From assembly GCA_965216035.1 (NCBI GenBank), contig CBDCFM010000016.1, forward strand, positions 248,001-312,000: a stretch of 64,000 nucleotides of DNA, given 5' to 3'. Below the pieces are notes generated by a model that saw nothing but the letters and a program-made list of their open reading frames with translations, did not search any database and had not been told where the DNA came from. Source of the stretch: G963664115 sp965216035. Lineage in GTDB: Bacteria > Acidobacteriota > Terriglobia > 20CM-2-55-15. Shown piece after piece: positions 17,818-27,519 of the stretch. The position numbers and the translations under genes are program-made. Positions within the stretch are counted from its first letter, which is position 1, and every line of letters begins with the position of its first letter.

Positions 17818-19059
17818 TTGTCCCCACGAAAAAAGAACAACCTGACGCTCTATATCCTGTTGGCGATCATAGCGGCAGTGGCTCTTGCCGTGGTCGATCC
17901 GCAGCTGGCTATCGGCTTCGAGGTCGGAGGCCAGATCTTTCTCAGACTCCTGACCATGATGGTTGTGCCGCTCGTCGTGGCGAGCGTTATGAGCGGAATC
18001 ATCGGTCTGGGAGACGTCCGCAAGCTAGGTCGTCCCGGCGGGGCCGCGATCACCTACTATCTGACCACCACCGTCATGGCGGTGATCGTCGGACTGATCA
18101 TGGTGAACCTGATTCAGCCCGGCGTAGGGGCAGTCGATCAGGAAACTTTGGATAGTGTCGCTGCAGAGGGGGCGCCGCTTCAACCCGATGACGCCACCCT
18201 GGGCACGATCCTTCGAAATCTGCTGTTGATGCTCTTTACCGACAACCTGTTTGCTTCAGCGGCGGAAACGAATCTGCTGCCGCTGATTGTATTTTCGGTG
18301 ATTTTTGCCGGGATGTTGACGACGATGGGAGAGCGAGTCGCCGCTATCAATCAAATGATCGTGCAGGTCAATGAAGCTCTGCTGTCGTTCATTTTGCTGC
18401 TGATGAAGATTGCTCCTCTGGGCATCTTCTGTCTCGTGACTGCCCGCTTCGGCGAGGCCCAGGCCGAAGGCAACCTGCTGGACGTAGTGCGTCAGACAGG
18501 CGCATATTTTTCTACTGTGCTCGCCGGTCTGGCCGTTCATGCCTTCGTCACGATGCCGTTGATCCTGTGGACTTTCACAAGGCGAAACCCGTTTCGTTTC
18601 ATGTACCAGATGTCCCAGGCTCTGTTGACGGCCTTTTCCACGGCCAGCTCGACGGCGACGCTTCCGGTGACGATGGAATGTGCAACCACGAACGCGGGTG
18701 TCTCCAAACGGTCGACGGAGTTCGTACTTCCGCTGGGCGCCACGATAAATATGGACGGGACGGCACTCTACGAAGCGGCCGCAGCCATTTTCATTGCGCA
18801 GGCGATTGGCTTTGAATTGAGTCTTCTCCAGCAACTTGTCGTAGCTGTAACTGCCACGCTGGCAGCGATCGGAGCCGCAGGCATCCCCGAGGCCGGTCTG
18901 GTCACAATGATCATTGTGCTCAACGCAGTGGGCTTACCTGTCGAATATATTGGGCTGATTCTATCGGTCGACTGGTTATTGGATCGCTTCAGGACCGCCG
19001 TCAATACTTTCGGCGATGCGATAGGATCCGCGGTTGTCGAAAAGAGTTTCACAAATTAG
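17818..19059 (+). CDS. Dicarboxylate/amino acid:cation symporter (DAACS family)
   Basis: Na+- or H+-coupled importer of C4-dicarboxylates or acidic amino acids in the inner membrane. The 413-aa protein has eight or more hydrophobic segments, the Ser-rich hairpin with SSTATLPVT, and the substrate/Na+ motif NMDGTALYE. The start is TTG 17,818, preceded by AGAGAGG six bases upstream; no nearer ATG fits the N-terminus. It follows a kinase start remnant, the same position occupied by other single genes in this region. An IS256 copy lies 130 bp downstream. Confidence 0.9.
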   Translation: MSPRKKNNLTLYILLAIIAAVALAVVDPQLAIGFEVGGQIFLRLLTMMVVPLVVASVMSGIIGLGDVRKLGRPGGAAITYYLTTTVMAVIVGLIMVNLIQPGVGAVDQETLDSVAAEGAPLQPDDATLGTILRNLLLMLFTDNLFASAAETNLLPLIVFSVIFAGMLTTMGERVAAINQMIVQVNEALLSFILLLMKIAPLGIFCLVTARFGEAQAEGNLLDVVRQTGAYFSTVLAGLAVHAFVTMPLILWTFTRRNPFRFMYQMSQALLTAFSTASSTATLPVTMECATTNAGVSKRSTEFVLPLGATINMDGTALYEAAAAIFIAQAIGFELSLLQQLVVAVTATLAAIGAAGIPEAGLVTMIIVLNAVGLPVEYIGLILSVDWLLDRFRTAVNTFGDAIGSAVVEKSFTN

Positions 19060-19191
19060 ACCGCAGGATTTCGGTTCAGAGCCCTAAAGCGTTTCATAAA
19101 CTGAATGATACGGGTTCCAACGGTAGGGGAACTTCCGTCAGACACTCGATTGACCGCATGCATCACCCCGTCGTGAGACCGCAGAACGGGA

Positions 19192-20577
19192 GAGTTATTG
19201 TCAAAAGTGGTGTTTAGGAGATTGATTCAAGCGGCGGTCTGATCGAGCTTTGTCACTTCGATTCCATCGTTAAATTTCACTCCAGTAATCACCTTGACCA
19301 GATCATCGAATCCTCGTAATCGTCGCCAGTTCTTCTCAGCGCACTGACCCAGCTTGAACATCATGTGCAGCATTCCATGCCGTGTCAGGCAGCCTCTGGA
19401 TCGCTTGGTTCGGTGTCGAATGGTGGCAAAGGTCGATTCAATGGGATTAGTCGTTCGGATGCTCTGCCAGTGCTTGGCCGGAAAGCCGTAAAAGGCCAGC
19501 AGTGCTTCTCTGTCTTTCTGCAGGCAGACAGTGGCTTTCGGATACTTCGGCTCATAGGTTTCAATGAACAGATCGAATGCCTTCTCGGCATCTGCGTGTG
19601 TCTCAGCCTTCCAGATCGCGTGCAGTGCCTGTTTCGCTTTCGCCTGGACCGACTTGGGTAAGCAGTTGAGCACATTCATGGTCTTGTGCATCCAGCAGCG
19701 TTGTTGGTGTGTCTCGGGATAGATTTCCTCCAGTGCGGCCCAGAACCCCATCGCCCCGTCACCGATGGCCAACTTCGGAATATTCATCCCTCGGGACTTC
19801 AGCTTCAACAAGACCTCACGCCAACTCTGTGTCGATTCCCGTACACCGTCTTCGATCGCCAGAAAACGCTTCTCTCCGCGTTCATTCACGCCGATCACGA
19901 CCAACGCACACAACTTGGTTTGTTCAGCTCGAAGTCCGCTGTAGATACCGTCGGCCCAGACATAGACCCAGCGGTCGGCGTCCAAACGCTGGTCGCACCC
20001 GATGCGGTACTCTTCAGCCCAGACCCGTTTCAAGCGCGATACCGTGCTCGCTGACAAGCCCTGCGCCTTCGGACCGACAAGAACTTTCAGGGCCTCACCC
20101 ATCTCGCCACTGGAGACGCCTTTCAAATACAACCACGGCACGGCGGCTTCCATCGACTGCGTCTTCCGAATGTAGGGGGGTACCAGGGCCGAGCGGAACG
20201 TCACAGCTTCGCCCGTCTTGGCGCGAACCTTCGGGATTTGCACCGTTACCGGACCCAGGCCGGTCTGCAGCTCGCGTTCAGGCAGATAACCGTTGCGCAC
20301 CACTCCAGCCTTCCCCGTCTCGGTTCGCCGATCGCCGTGCTGGGATAGCAGTTCGGACAGTTCGGCTTCCACAGCGCGTTGGATCAGCTCTTGCGCCCCG
20401 GCTCGTAGCAGGTCGGTCACTGGGTCTGCAATCGCTTCTCGATCTTCCAGTTCAATAACGATACTCTTACTCATAGTGGCGTATCTCCTTTGGTTGCTTT
20501 GAAGTCTCGTAAACAACAAATCAACCAGATACGCCGCTTTTCTTCAATCCCTCAAACACCAGATTCGGTTATAACTC
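19192..20577 (-). mobile_element. IS256-family element, complete copy 1
   Basis: 1,386 bp with imperfect 33-bp terminal inverted repeats beginning GAGTTAT and one transposase. The length equals the copy at 58,738-60,123. No 9-bp target duplication is present: the left flank is AGAACGGGA and the right flank GTGGCTTTC, the latter being the interior of another IS256 copy. This points to insertion into that copy followed by loss of DNA on the left. Confidence 0.9.
19227..20474 (-). CDS. IS256-family (Mutator-type) transposase
   Basis: 415-aa DDE transposase from ATG 20,474 (MSKSIVIELED). The catalytic residues are visible as WADGIYS (Asp), AIGDGAMGFW (Asp) and NPIESTFATIRHRTKRSRG (Glu). An upstream GGAG ribosome site is shared by all copies. 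It appears intact and differs from the other copies by a few residues. Confidence 0.95.
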   Translation of the reverse strand: MSKSIVIELEDREAIADPVTDLLRAGAQELIQRAVEAELSELLSQHGDRRTETGKAGVVRNGYLPERELQTGLGPVTVQIPKVRAKTGEAVTFRSALVPPYIRKTQSMEAAVPWLYLKGVSSGEMGEALKVLVGPKAQGLSASTVSRLKRVWAEEYRIGCDQRLDADRWVYVWADGIYSGLRAEQTKLCALVVIGVNERGEKRFLAIEDGVRESTQSWREVLLKLKSRGMNIPKLAIGDGAMGFWAALEEIYPETHQQRCWMHKTMNVLNCLPKSVQAKAKQALHAIWKAETHADAEKAFDLFIETYEPKYPKATVCLQKDREALLAFYGFPAKHWQSIRTTNPIESTFATIRHRTKRSRGCLTRHGMLHMMFKLGQCAEKNWRRLRGFDDLVKVITGVKFNDGIEVTKLDQTAA

Positions 20578-21521
20578 GTGGCTTTCGGATACTTCGGCTC
20601 ATAGGTTTCAATGAACAGATCGAATGCCTTCTCGGCGTCTGCCAGTGTCTCGGCCTTCCAGATCGCGTGCAGTGCCTGTTTCGCTTTCGCCTGGACCGAC
20701 TTGGGTAAGCAGTTGAGCACATTCATGGTCTTGTGCATCCAGCAGCGTTGTTGGCGTGTCTGGGGATAGATTTCCTCCAGTGCGGCCCAGAACCCCATCG
20801 CCCCGTCACCGATGGCCAACTTCGGAATATTCATCCCTCGGGACTTCAGCTTCAACAAGACCTCACGCCAACTCTGTGTCGATTCCCGTACACCGTCTTC
20901 GATCGCCAGAAAACGCTTCTCTCCGCGTTCATTCACGCCGATTACGACCAACGCACACAACTTGGTTTGTTCGGCTCGAAGTCCGCTGTAGATACCGTCA
21001 GCCCAGACATAGACCCAGCGGTCGGCGTCCAAACGCTGGTCGCACCCGATGCGGTACTCTTCAGCCCAGACCTGTTTCAAGCGCGATACCGTGCTCGCTG
21101 ACAGGCCCTGCGCCTTCGGACCGACAAGAACTTTCAGGGCGTCACCCATCTCGCCGCTGGAGACGCCTTTCAAATACAACCACGGCACGGCGGCTTCCAT
21201 CGACTGCGTCTTCCGAATGTAGGGGGGTACCAGGGCCGAGCGGAACGTCACAGCTTCGCCCATCTTGGCGCGCACCTTCGGGATTTGCACCGTTACCGGA
21301 CCCAGGCCAGTCTGCAGCTCGCGTTCAGGCAGATAACCGTTGCGCACCACTCCAGCCTTGCCCGTCTCGGTTCGCCGATCGCCGTGCTGGGATAGCAGTT
21401 CGGACAGTTCGGCTTCCACAGCGCGTTGGATCAGCTGTTGCGCCCCCGTTCGTAGCAGGTCGGTCACTGGGTCTGCAATCGCTTCTCGATCTTCCAGTTC
21501 AATAACGATACTCTTACTCAT
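20578..21521 (-). pseudogene. IS256-family transposase, C-terminally truncated
   Basis: Begins at ATG 21,521 as in the intact copies and runs to EPKYPKAT, then reads into the inverted repeat of copy 1. Both catalytic Asp motifs are present, but the Glu region (NPIEST) is lost, so the protein cannot be active. Confidence 0.9.
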
Positions 21522-21624
21522 AGTGGCGTATCTCCTTTGGTTGCTTTGAAGTCTTGTAAACAACAAATCAACCAGATACGCCGCTTTTCTTCAATCCCTC
21601 AAACACCAGATTCGGTTATAACTC
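20578..21624 (-). mobile_element. IS256-family element, partial copy 2
   Basis: The right (transposase 5') end is complete to 21,624, but the element stops at 20,578 where copy 1 begins, so the last part of the transposase and the other inverted repeat are missing. Its right edge enters a kinase gene directly. Confidence 0.9.
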
Positions 21625-21781
21625 GGTCACGCCTGATGGAAAAGTGAAGGTGCTCGACTTTGGGTTAGCTAAAGCGTTTGCGGGAGATGGCAGTGAAGTA
21701 GACATTTCCAACTCACCCACGGAAGTGGACCCCAATCGTTGGACAGCGCGGCAGCCGTTTTAAGGTGGATTCTGCCGTTCA

Positions 21782-22630
21782 TTATGCTGCCGAAGGTACC
21801 GGTTCGATTCCGTCGTAGACCTCACCCGGGGTGAGATCGCCGAGGGCGGAATGGGGCCGGCGGTTATTGTAGTACTCCATCCAATCCCTTATATGAAGAT
21901 CCGTATCTTTGAAGTCCTGGAAAGCGTTCAGGTAGACACATTCATACTTCAATGAGCGCCAGAGCCGCTCGATGAACACGTTGTCCATCCACTGGCCTTT
22001 GCCGTCCATCGAGATCCGGACGCCGTGATGCTTGAGAACGCTCGTCCAAGCGGTGCTGGTGAACTGGCTCCCCTGGTCCGTGTTGAAGATTTCCGGACAG
22101 CCGAACCGTTCGATAGCTTCGTCGAGAGCTTCGACGCAGAACGCAGTGTCTTGCGTGTTCGACAGTCGCCAGGCTAGGACCTTTCGGGAATGCCAGTCCA
22201 TGATCGCAACGACATATAGAAAGCCATGGGCCATCGGAATGTAGGTCAGATCCGCGCACCAGGCCTGATTCCCTCGCGTGACCCGGATGTCGCCGAGCAG
22301 GTACGGGTACACGACGTGTCCGGGGGCGCGGCGGGACGTGAAGGGCCTCGGAGCGACCGATCGCAGGCCCATGAGTCGCATCAGGCGACGGACGCGCTTC
22401 CGGCCGACACGATGCCCAGCGCGGCGCAGCTCGCGCGTCATCTGACGCGATCCGTACCAGGGCATCTCCAGGTACAGTTCGTCGATGACACGCATCAGAG
22501 CCACATTCCGCTCACTCTCGCCGCGTGGCCGGTAATACCAGCTCGACCGACTCATTCCGACCAGCTCACACTGTCGTGCCACGCTCAGGTTACGCTTCTT
22601 CGGTTCGATCATCTTCCGCCTCCGATCCAC
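21782..22630 (-). CDS. IS3-family transposase OrfB
   Basis: 282-aa integrase-core protein with HTH_21-type N-terminus (CELVGMSRSSWYYRP) and the DDE residues in CADLTYIP, NTDQGSQFTS and DNVFIERLWRSLKYE. The start is a GTG directly after the orfA stop. It ends before the left inverted repeat and appears undamaged. Confidence 0.93.
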   Translation of the reverse strand: MDRRRKMIEPKKRNLSVARQCELVGMSRSSWYYRPRGESERNVALMRVIDELYLEMPWYGSRQMTRELRRAGHRVGRKRVRRLMRLMGLRSVAPRPFTSRRAPGHVVYPYLLGDIRVTRGNQAWCADLTYIPMAHGFLYVVAIMDWHSRKVLAWRLSNTQDTAFCVEALDEAIERFGCPEIFNTDQGSQFTSTAWTSVLKHHGVRISMDGKGQWMDNVFIERLWRSLKYECVYLNAFQDFKDTDLHIRDWMEYYNNRRPHSALGDLTPGEVYDGIEPVPSAA

Positions 22631-22632
22631 GC

Positions 22633-22914
22633 TCAGCGGTCGAAGGCTCCGGCCAAAAAATCCCGCTCCACCACAAGCTCTCCGATCTTAGCCTGGAGCC
22701 GTCGGATCTCGTTCTCTGTGTCCTTACCCGACGCCTCACGGCGCCCTTTGAACGCGTCTTTCACGCTGTCGAGCGCATCACGTTTCCACTTCGCGATCAT
22801 GTTCGGATGGATCTGGTAGCGGGAAGCGAGTTCCGCCATCGTCCCGTCGCCTCACAGCGCTGCGAGCGCCACCTTCGCCTTGAATTCAGGGGAGAAATTC
22901 CGTCGTTTTGCCAT
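22633..22914 (-). pseudogene. IS3-family OrfA with an in-frame stop
   Basis: Helix-turn-helix plus leucine-zipper protein (MAKRRNFSPEFKAKVALAAL, then GDGTMAELASRYQIHPNMIAKW). Codon 21 is TGA (22,854-22,852) where an Arg codon is expected. Translation could restart at the ATG five codons further, giving a 68-aa product without the first helix. The element is probably not autonomous. Confidence 0.8.
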
Positions 22915-24655
22915 CGTCGTAAGGTCCTCTCATTTGTGGAGAGTCCACCTTATAACGCTGTCCGATTTTTGGTGTCCACTTCTCACACTGAGTATGCAGG
23001 CTACGCAGCAGGGAATGATCCTGGGAACAGCGGCCTACATGTCGCCGGAACAGGCCAGCGGCTTAGAGGTGGACAAGAGCAGCGACATCTGGGCATTCGG
23101 GGTAGTGCTGTTCGAGATGCTGACGGGTCAGAGACTGTTCACTGGTAAAACATCTACACACGTGCTGGCATCGGTGATGAAGACCGAACCGAACTGGAAC
23201 ACCCTGCCACCCAACCTTCATCCACGCATTCGATTCCTTCTCGAACGCTGTTTAGAGAAAGAGTCCAAAGACCGGCACCACGGCATTGATGACGCCCGTG
23301 TGGAGATTCAGAAGGCACTGGCCGAACCGGGTGTCGCATTGACGCAGCCTAGTGCTGAAATTGTTCAGGCCAGACCGCCATCGAGACTTCCGTGGGTGGC
23401 TGTCTTCGCTCTTGGACTGGCCATCGCTGGAGTTGCAGTGTGGAATCTCAGACCCGCACCGATCCCTGGCCAGGTCATTCGGTTCCCGTTCGTTCTGACC
23501 GATGGCCTAAGTTTCACGGACAGGTCAGGTACTTTAGTTAGTCTGTCGCCTGACGGGACTCGTCTAGCTTACATTGCGAACCTCCAACTCCACTTGCTGA
23601 ATTTGAATCAAATGGAATCGCGTCCAATTCCGGGTACAGAGGAATCCCCCGGCAATCCGGTGTTTTCTACAGATGGGCAGTCGCTCGTCTATGGAGCTGC
23701 GAATGGAAGGATTCTAAAGAGAGTGCCTATCAGCGGAGGAACGGCGGTCACGGTGTGGGAGGGCAACGGTTCCCCTCTAAGGTCCATGAGTTCGACTGGG
23801 AGCAACACGATCATCTTCTCCCAACCCGACGGCTTGGTCCAGATACCGTCACTCGGAGGTATGCCTGAAATCTTAGTCGCAGCCCAAGATGGCGAGGAGT
23901 TCGGTAGTCCGCAAGTCTTACCTGTCGGGAACTTGATACTGTCCTCTGTGAGACCCGCCGATGGAACTTGGGACGAAGCCCACATTGCCGTGCATGATCT
24001 CGACTCTGGAGAACGAAGAGTGCTCTGGGAGGGAGGCAGTGCGCCACGATACCTACCCACTGGTCATGTCGTGTATGCGCAGGCGAATACCCTCTTCGCC
24101 TTGCCGTTTGACCTGGAGAACCTCGAAGTCAAAGGTGCCCCGGTCCCGATTGTTGAAGGCGTCGCACGGTCGAATAGCGGCCGCACCGACACGGCCAACT
24201 ATGTCGTTTCGGATAACGGCACGCTCGTTTACGTCCCGAGCGGTCCTGCGGCAGTCGAAGACCGGACTCTTGCGCTCGTGGATCGGCAAGGCACGACGCA
24301 GACCCTCAACGTTCCCTCCAACCAATATTTGAGTCCACGGCTCTCGCCAGACGGCAACAGGGTTGCGGTGCAAACCTCCAGCGATGAGGGGCAAGCAATT
24401 TGGATTTACGACCTGTCCGGCGATACGCAGATCCGACGCTTCACGTTGGGACAGGAGGGCAACAACAGCCAACCCATATGGACGCCCGATGGCGAACGGA
24501 TTACGTTCACCTCGGACAGAGACGGAACGCCAAGCATTTATTGGCAGCTCGCAGATGGAAGTGGCATTGCCGAACGCCTAACGACAGCTGAGGAAGGAAC
24601 TGAGCACAGACCCGATTCTTGGTCACCGGACGGGCGAACCCTTTCTTTTACGACC

Positions 24656-25751
24656 TTGTTGCATGGATCATCCCGAAGGATGTCTTATCATTGGGTTTTT
24701 CAACACTGGGGATAACTTAGATGCCACATAAGTTCAACGCAGCCCGACGGCACAGGTTTGATAAGGCGCAGTACCGGGTGATCCACTGGGCGGAATATAA
24801 CGAGAGCCTGCGCCAGCGGGGTGATCTGACGATCTGGGTCAGTGAGGAGGCTCAAAGTGTGTGGCGCGCGCCGCGCCGCGCGTCACGGGGTGGCCAGCGG
24901 AGATACTCGGATCTGGCGATCGAGACATGCCTGACGCTGCGCACGGCGTATCGGCTTGGGTTGCGACAAACGCAAGGGTTGATGGGTTCCATCGGCACGC
25001 TCATGGGGCTGGATATACGGGTGCCGGATTACTCCACACTGTCGCGTCGCGCAAACGGCTTGAGCATCGCTCAGATGATGAGGCAAGCCGGGTCTGTGCC
25101 TGTCCATCTGGTGGTGGACAGTACCGGCCTCAAGATCTTCGGAGAAGGAGAATGGCTCGCGCAGAAGCATAAAACCAAGGGAATACGCCGCCGCTGGCGC
25201 AAACTCCACCTCGGACTGGACCTGGCCAGCGGTGCGATTGTTTGCGCCAATCTGACTCACGATGACGTTGGAGACAGCACGGCATTACCCGGGCTCCTGG
25301 ATCAACTCGATGCCCCGGTCACGGGCTTTCTGGCGGACGGTGCCTATGATGGAGCGTCCACACGGGATCTGCTGAGGGAACGGTATGGGGAAACCCTGGA
25401 TGTGGTTATACCGCCGCCAAAGAACGCAGTGACCCGACCGCAATCGGCGCGGGCTCCAACCGTTCGGGATCGCCATATTGCCCAGATCCGCAGCAACGGC
25501 CGCATGGCATGGCAAGTGGCCACAGGGTACAACCAGCGCAGCCGGATAGAAACGCAGATCGGCCGTTGGAAGGGTGTCATCGGCCCCAAGCTCAAATCCC
25601 GCAGCTTCTCCAGGCAAATCACGGAGATCCAACTCGGCCAAAAAGTCCTGAACACAATGACCGCACTCGGACGGCCCGTGTTCGAACGTATCGCCTGACG
25701 CTACCGCTTGGGAAAGGGCGAATTCCATCTCCGCCCCGATCCATGCAACAA
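24656..25751 (+). mobile_element. IS5-family element between two kinase fragments
   Basis: About 1,096 bp, bounded by TTGTTGCATGGATC and its inverse and carrying one transposase. The flanks (CGACC left, CGCTC right) show no target duplication, and they belong to two different kinase-TolB genes, so the junction probably arose by recombination between two IS5 copies. Confidence 0.85.
24721..25698 (+). CDS. IS5-family transposase
   Basis: 325-aa DDE transposase starting MPHKFNAARRHRF. Catalytic region visible: VVDSTGLKIFG (Asp), FLADGAYDG (Asp) and YNQRSRIETQIGRWK (Glu with the Y-(2)-R-(3)-E-(6)-K pattern). It is complete and lies inside matching inverted ends. Confidence 0.93.
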   Translation: MPHKFNAARRHRFDKAQYRVIHWAEYNESLRQRGDLTIWVSEEAQSVWRAPRRASRGGQRRYSDLAIETCLTLRTAYRLGLRQTQGLMGSIGTLMGLDIRVPDYSTLSRRANGLSIAQMMRQAGSVPVHLVVDSTGLKIFGEGEWLAQKHKTKGIRRRWRKLHLGLDLASGAIVCANLTHDDVGDSTALPGLLDQLDAPVTGFLADGAYDGASTRDLLRERYGETLDVVIPPPKNAVTRPQSARAPTVRDRHIAQIRSNGRMAWQVATGYNQRSRIETQIGRWKGVIGPKLKSRSFSRQITEIQLGQKVLNTMTALGRPVFERIA

Positions 25752-27235
25752 CGCTCCCTGACAGCCAGTCGCTGGGGTTCAGCGCGGGGGACACCCTCAA
25801 GACACCAGCTCTGGCGGGCGGTCAACCTTTCACGCTGTGCGAACGATGCTCTGCTGCCAGTTCGAGCGGCGCTTGGAGCCCGCTCGGCGACTCGATTGTT
25901 TTCGGTCACGAAGGCTCCCTGTGGCAGATCTCAGTGCAAGGAGGGGACGCAACCCGGCTGGTCGGCCCAGGGTCAGCGGAAGGCAGCGGTGACGATCGGT
26001 TCAGGTTCTATGATCGACCAGCGTTTCTACCTGACGGAAAGGCCCTGGTGTTTCAGGCTAGTAGCAACACCGGTAGGAGTGTTCGAGTCGTGCGGTTAGA
26101 CGACAACGAGGTGCGAACAATCGTGGACAGTGGGAGCGACCCCGCGTACTCACCGACTGGTCACGTTTTGTACGCTGCTCAGAACTCGTTGTATGCAGTG
26201 CCATTCGATGCCCGTCAGCTTGAAGTGGTCGGTGAGCCCGTGCCCATCCGACGTGATCTACGGGTCGAGACCTTCGGCGCGGCACAGTACAGCGTCTCCG
26301 ACGACGGAACCCTAGTTTATGTTCGCACGAGTGGTATTAACGAGGATACCGCGTTGACCTGGATCGATCGTAGTGGCGGGCGAACGTCGTTGTTATCCGC
26401 CGAGGGCCGATTCTTCGAGCCACGAATATCGCCAGACGAGCAACGAGTCGCATTTTTGATGGAAGACGAGCTCGCCAGCCCCGAGCAAATCGCCGACTCC
26501 AGACGGGCTTATCTTTACGAAGTCACTCGTGACATTCGCTCGCCGCTGACCCCGGACGCATCAACTCTATCCTTGGAGTGGTCTCCAACTGGCGAGTGGG
26601 TGTACTTCTCGTCCGACCACGGCGGCGAGGAAGACATCTTTCGGATCCGGGCTGACAGTAGCAGTGCTTCCGAGTCAGTCGTGACAAAGGAGCACAGCCA
26701 GAGAGTCACCGCGGTCTCCCCCGATGGCACGGTGCTTCTGTATACCGAGAGTCATCCCGCCAGCGGGTCGGATATCTGGGCGGTGTCTCTGGAGGGAACA
26801 GGATCTGAAGAACCGTTAGTAAACGATCGCTTCAACGAGAGCCAGGCGCGGTTTTCTGCCGATGGAAACTGGATAGCCTACGTGTCGGATGAATTCGGCC
26901 AGCAAGAGGTGTTCGTGCGTCCGTATCCAGGTCCTGGCCGCCGATTCACCATTTCGAACAATGGCGGTGTCATGCCTCGCTGGTCCGCAGATGGTCAGGA
27001 CCTATTCTACGTTGAGGGCGGCCGAGTCATGGAGGTCAGTGTGGATGCCTCATTTGGTGAGCTGTCCGCCAGTCCCCCGCGCGCCTTATTCGAAGCCTCT
27101 TTGGGCAGCGGCTACGACGTCGCTACTAGTGGCCAGCGTTTCTTGACGATTGAACGCGTTGGCGAGGAGCTGAGCCGAATCGATGTCGTCTTGAACTGGC
27201 ACCGAGAGCTGCTTGAGCGCGTGCCGATCCCGTAG
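25752..27235 (+). pseudogene. TolB/PD40 propeller part of a second kinase gene, 5' part missing
   Basis: The open frame continues upstream of any good start to the IS5 border (LPDSQSLGFSAGD, WSPLGDSIVFG), so this is the 3' part of a kinase-TolB gene and not an independent gene. Repeated propeller motifs follow (YSPTGHVLYAAQNSLYAVPFD, WSPTGEWVYFSS, FSADGNWIAYVSDEFGQQEVFVRPYP) and the family C-terminus VLNWHRELLERVPIP. It overlaps in homology with the fragment left of IS5, so the two cannot come from one gene. Confidence 0.85.
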
Positions 27236-27351
27236 CGGTCGGAAAAAGACAGGCTCTTCAACCCCAGAAATTCCACACGATGCTTCCTGGAAGGGGTCTG
27301 TATTGATTCCAACTCCTGTATTGTCGCCTACACTTCCATGTGACTGTTTCA

Positions 27352-27380
27352 TTGACCTGAAATCCCACTTGTAGTCTTAT
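27352..27380 (+). promoter_or_regulatory. Kinase-leader promoter (leaderless type)
   Basis: TTGACC (27,352-27,357) and TCTTAT (27,375-27,380) are 17 bp apart; the ATG of the kinase remnant begins at 27,388, so transcription would start at or next to the start codon. The preceding TGTGACTGTTTCA is also conserved in the other copies. Confidence 0.65.
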
Positions 27381-27387
27381 TCATCCA

Positions 27388-27501
27388 ATGCAACCCGGCA
27401 CCAAACTAGCCCACTACGAAATCCTCTCCCCGCTTGGCAAAGGCGGCATGGGAGAAGTGTGGCGTGCGCGGGACACCAAACTTGGGCGTGAAGTCGCCAT
27501 C
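27388..27501 (+). pseudogene. Kinase start remnant (38 codons) fused in frame to a secreted protein gene
   Basis: Encodes the kinase N-terminus with the glycine loop GKGGMGEVW and stops at REVAI, one residue before the catalytic Lys. DNA then changes abruptly to the ribosome site of the next gene, with the frame remaining open through it. The fusion protein would hide the downstream signal peptide, so the second gene is more likely started at its own ATG. Confidence 0.85.
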
Positions 27502-27519
27502 CAACGAGGAGATCAACAT

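Larger units (their letters stand above)
21721..22983 (-). mobile_element. IS3-family element in the kinase gene
   Basis: 1,263 bp with inverted ends of the type GAAGTGGACnCC, orfA and orfB on the minus strand, and a 3-bp duplication CAC (21,718-21,720 and 22,984-22,986). Removing it restores the kinase codons AAC TCA CCC ACA CTG AGT in frame (NSPTLS), confirming the borders. Confidence 0.9.
21625..24655 (+). pseudogene. Ser/Thr kinase-TolB gene, interrupted at both ends and by IS3
   Basis: Remains of a membrane-spanning kinase sensor. The piece before IS3 (21,625-21,720) encodes VTPDGKVKVLDFGLAKAF and NSPT; the piece after it (22,984-24,655) resumes with LSMQATQQG, TAAYMSPEQA, DIWAFGVVLFEML, a membrane helix (WVAVFALGLAIAGVAVW) and a TolB/PD40 propeller. 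The 5' part with the ATP-binding lobe was lost at the IS256 junction, and the 3' end is cut by IS5. Apart from the insertions the frame is open, so the disruption is probably recent. Confidence 0.9.

Noticed and set aside
19709..20458. Long reverse-frame ORFs inside the IS256 copies (for example 249 codons)
   Set aside because: They recur in every IS256 copy as shadows of the transposase and have Arg/Ser/Pro-rich nonsense composition.
22880..22983. Protein-coding start of the kinase fragment at 22,880
   Set aside because: These codons lie in the IS3 end in the opposite sense; kinase homology begins only at 22,984.
25934..27235. An independent TolB-like gene starting at GTG 25,934
   Set aside because: Propeller homology continues in frame upstream to the IS5 border, so it is the 3' part of a truncated kinase gene.
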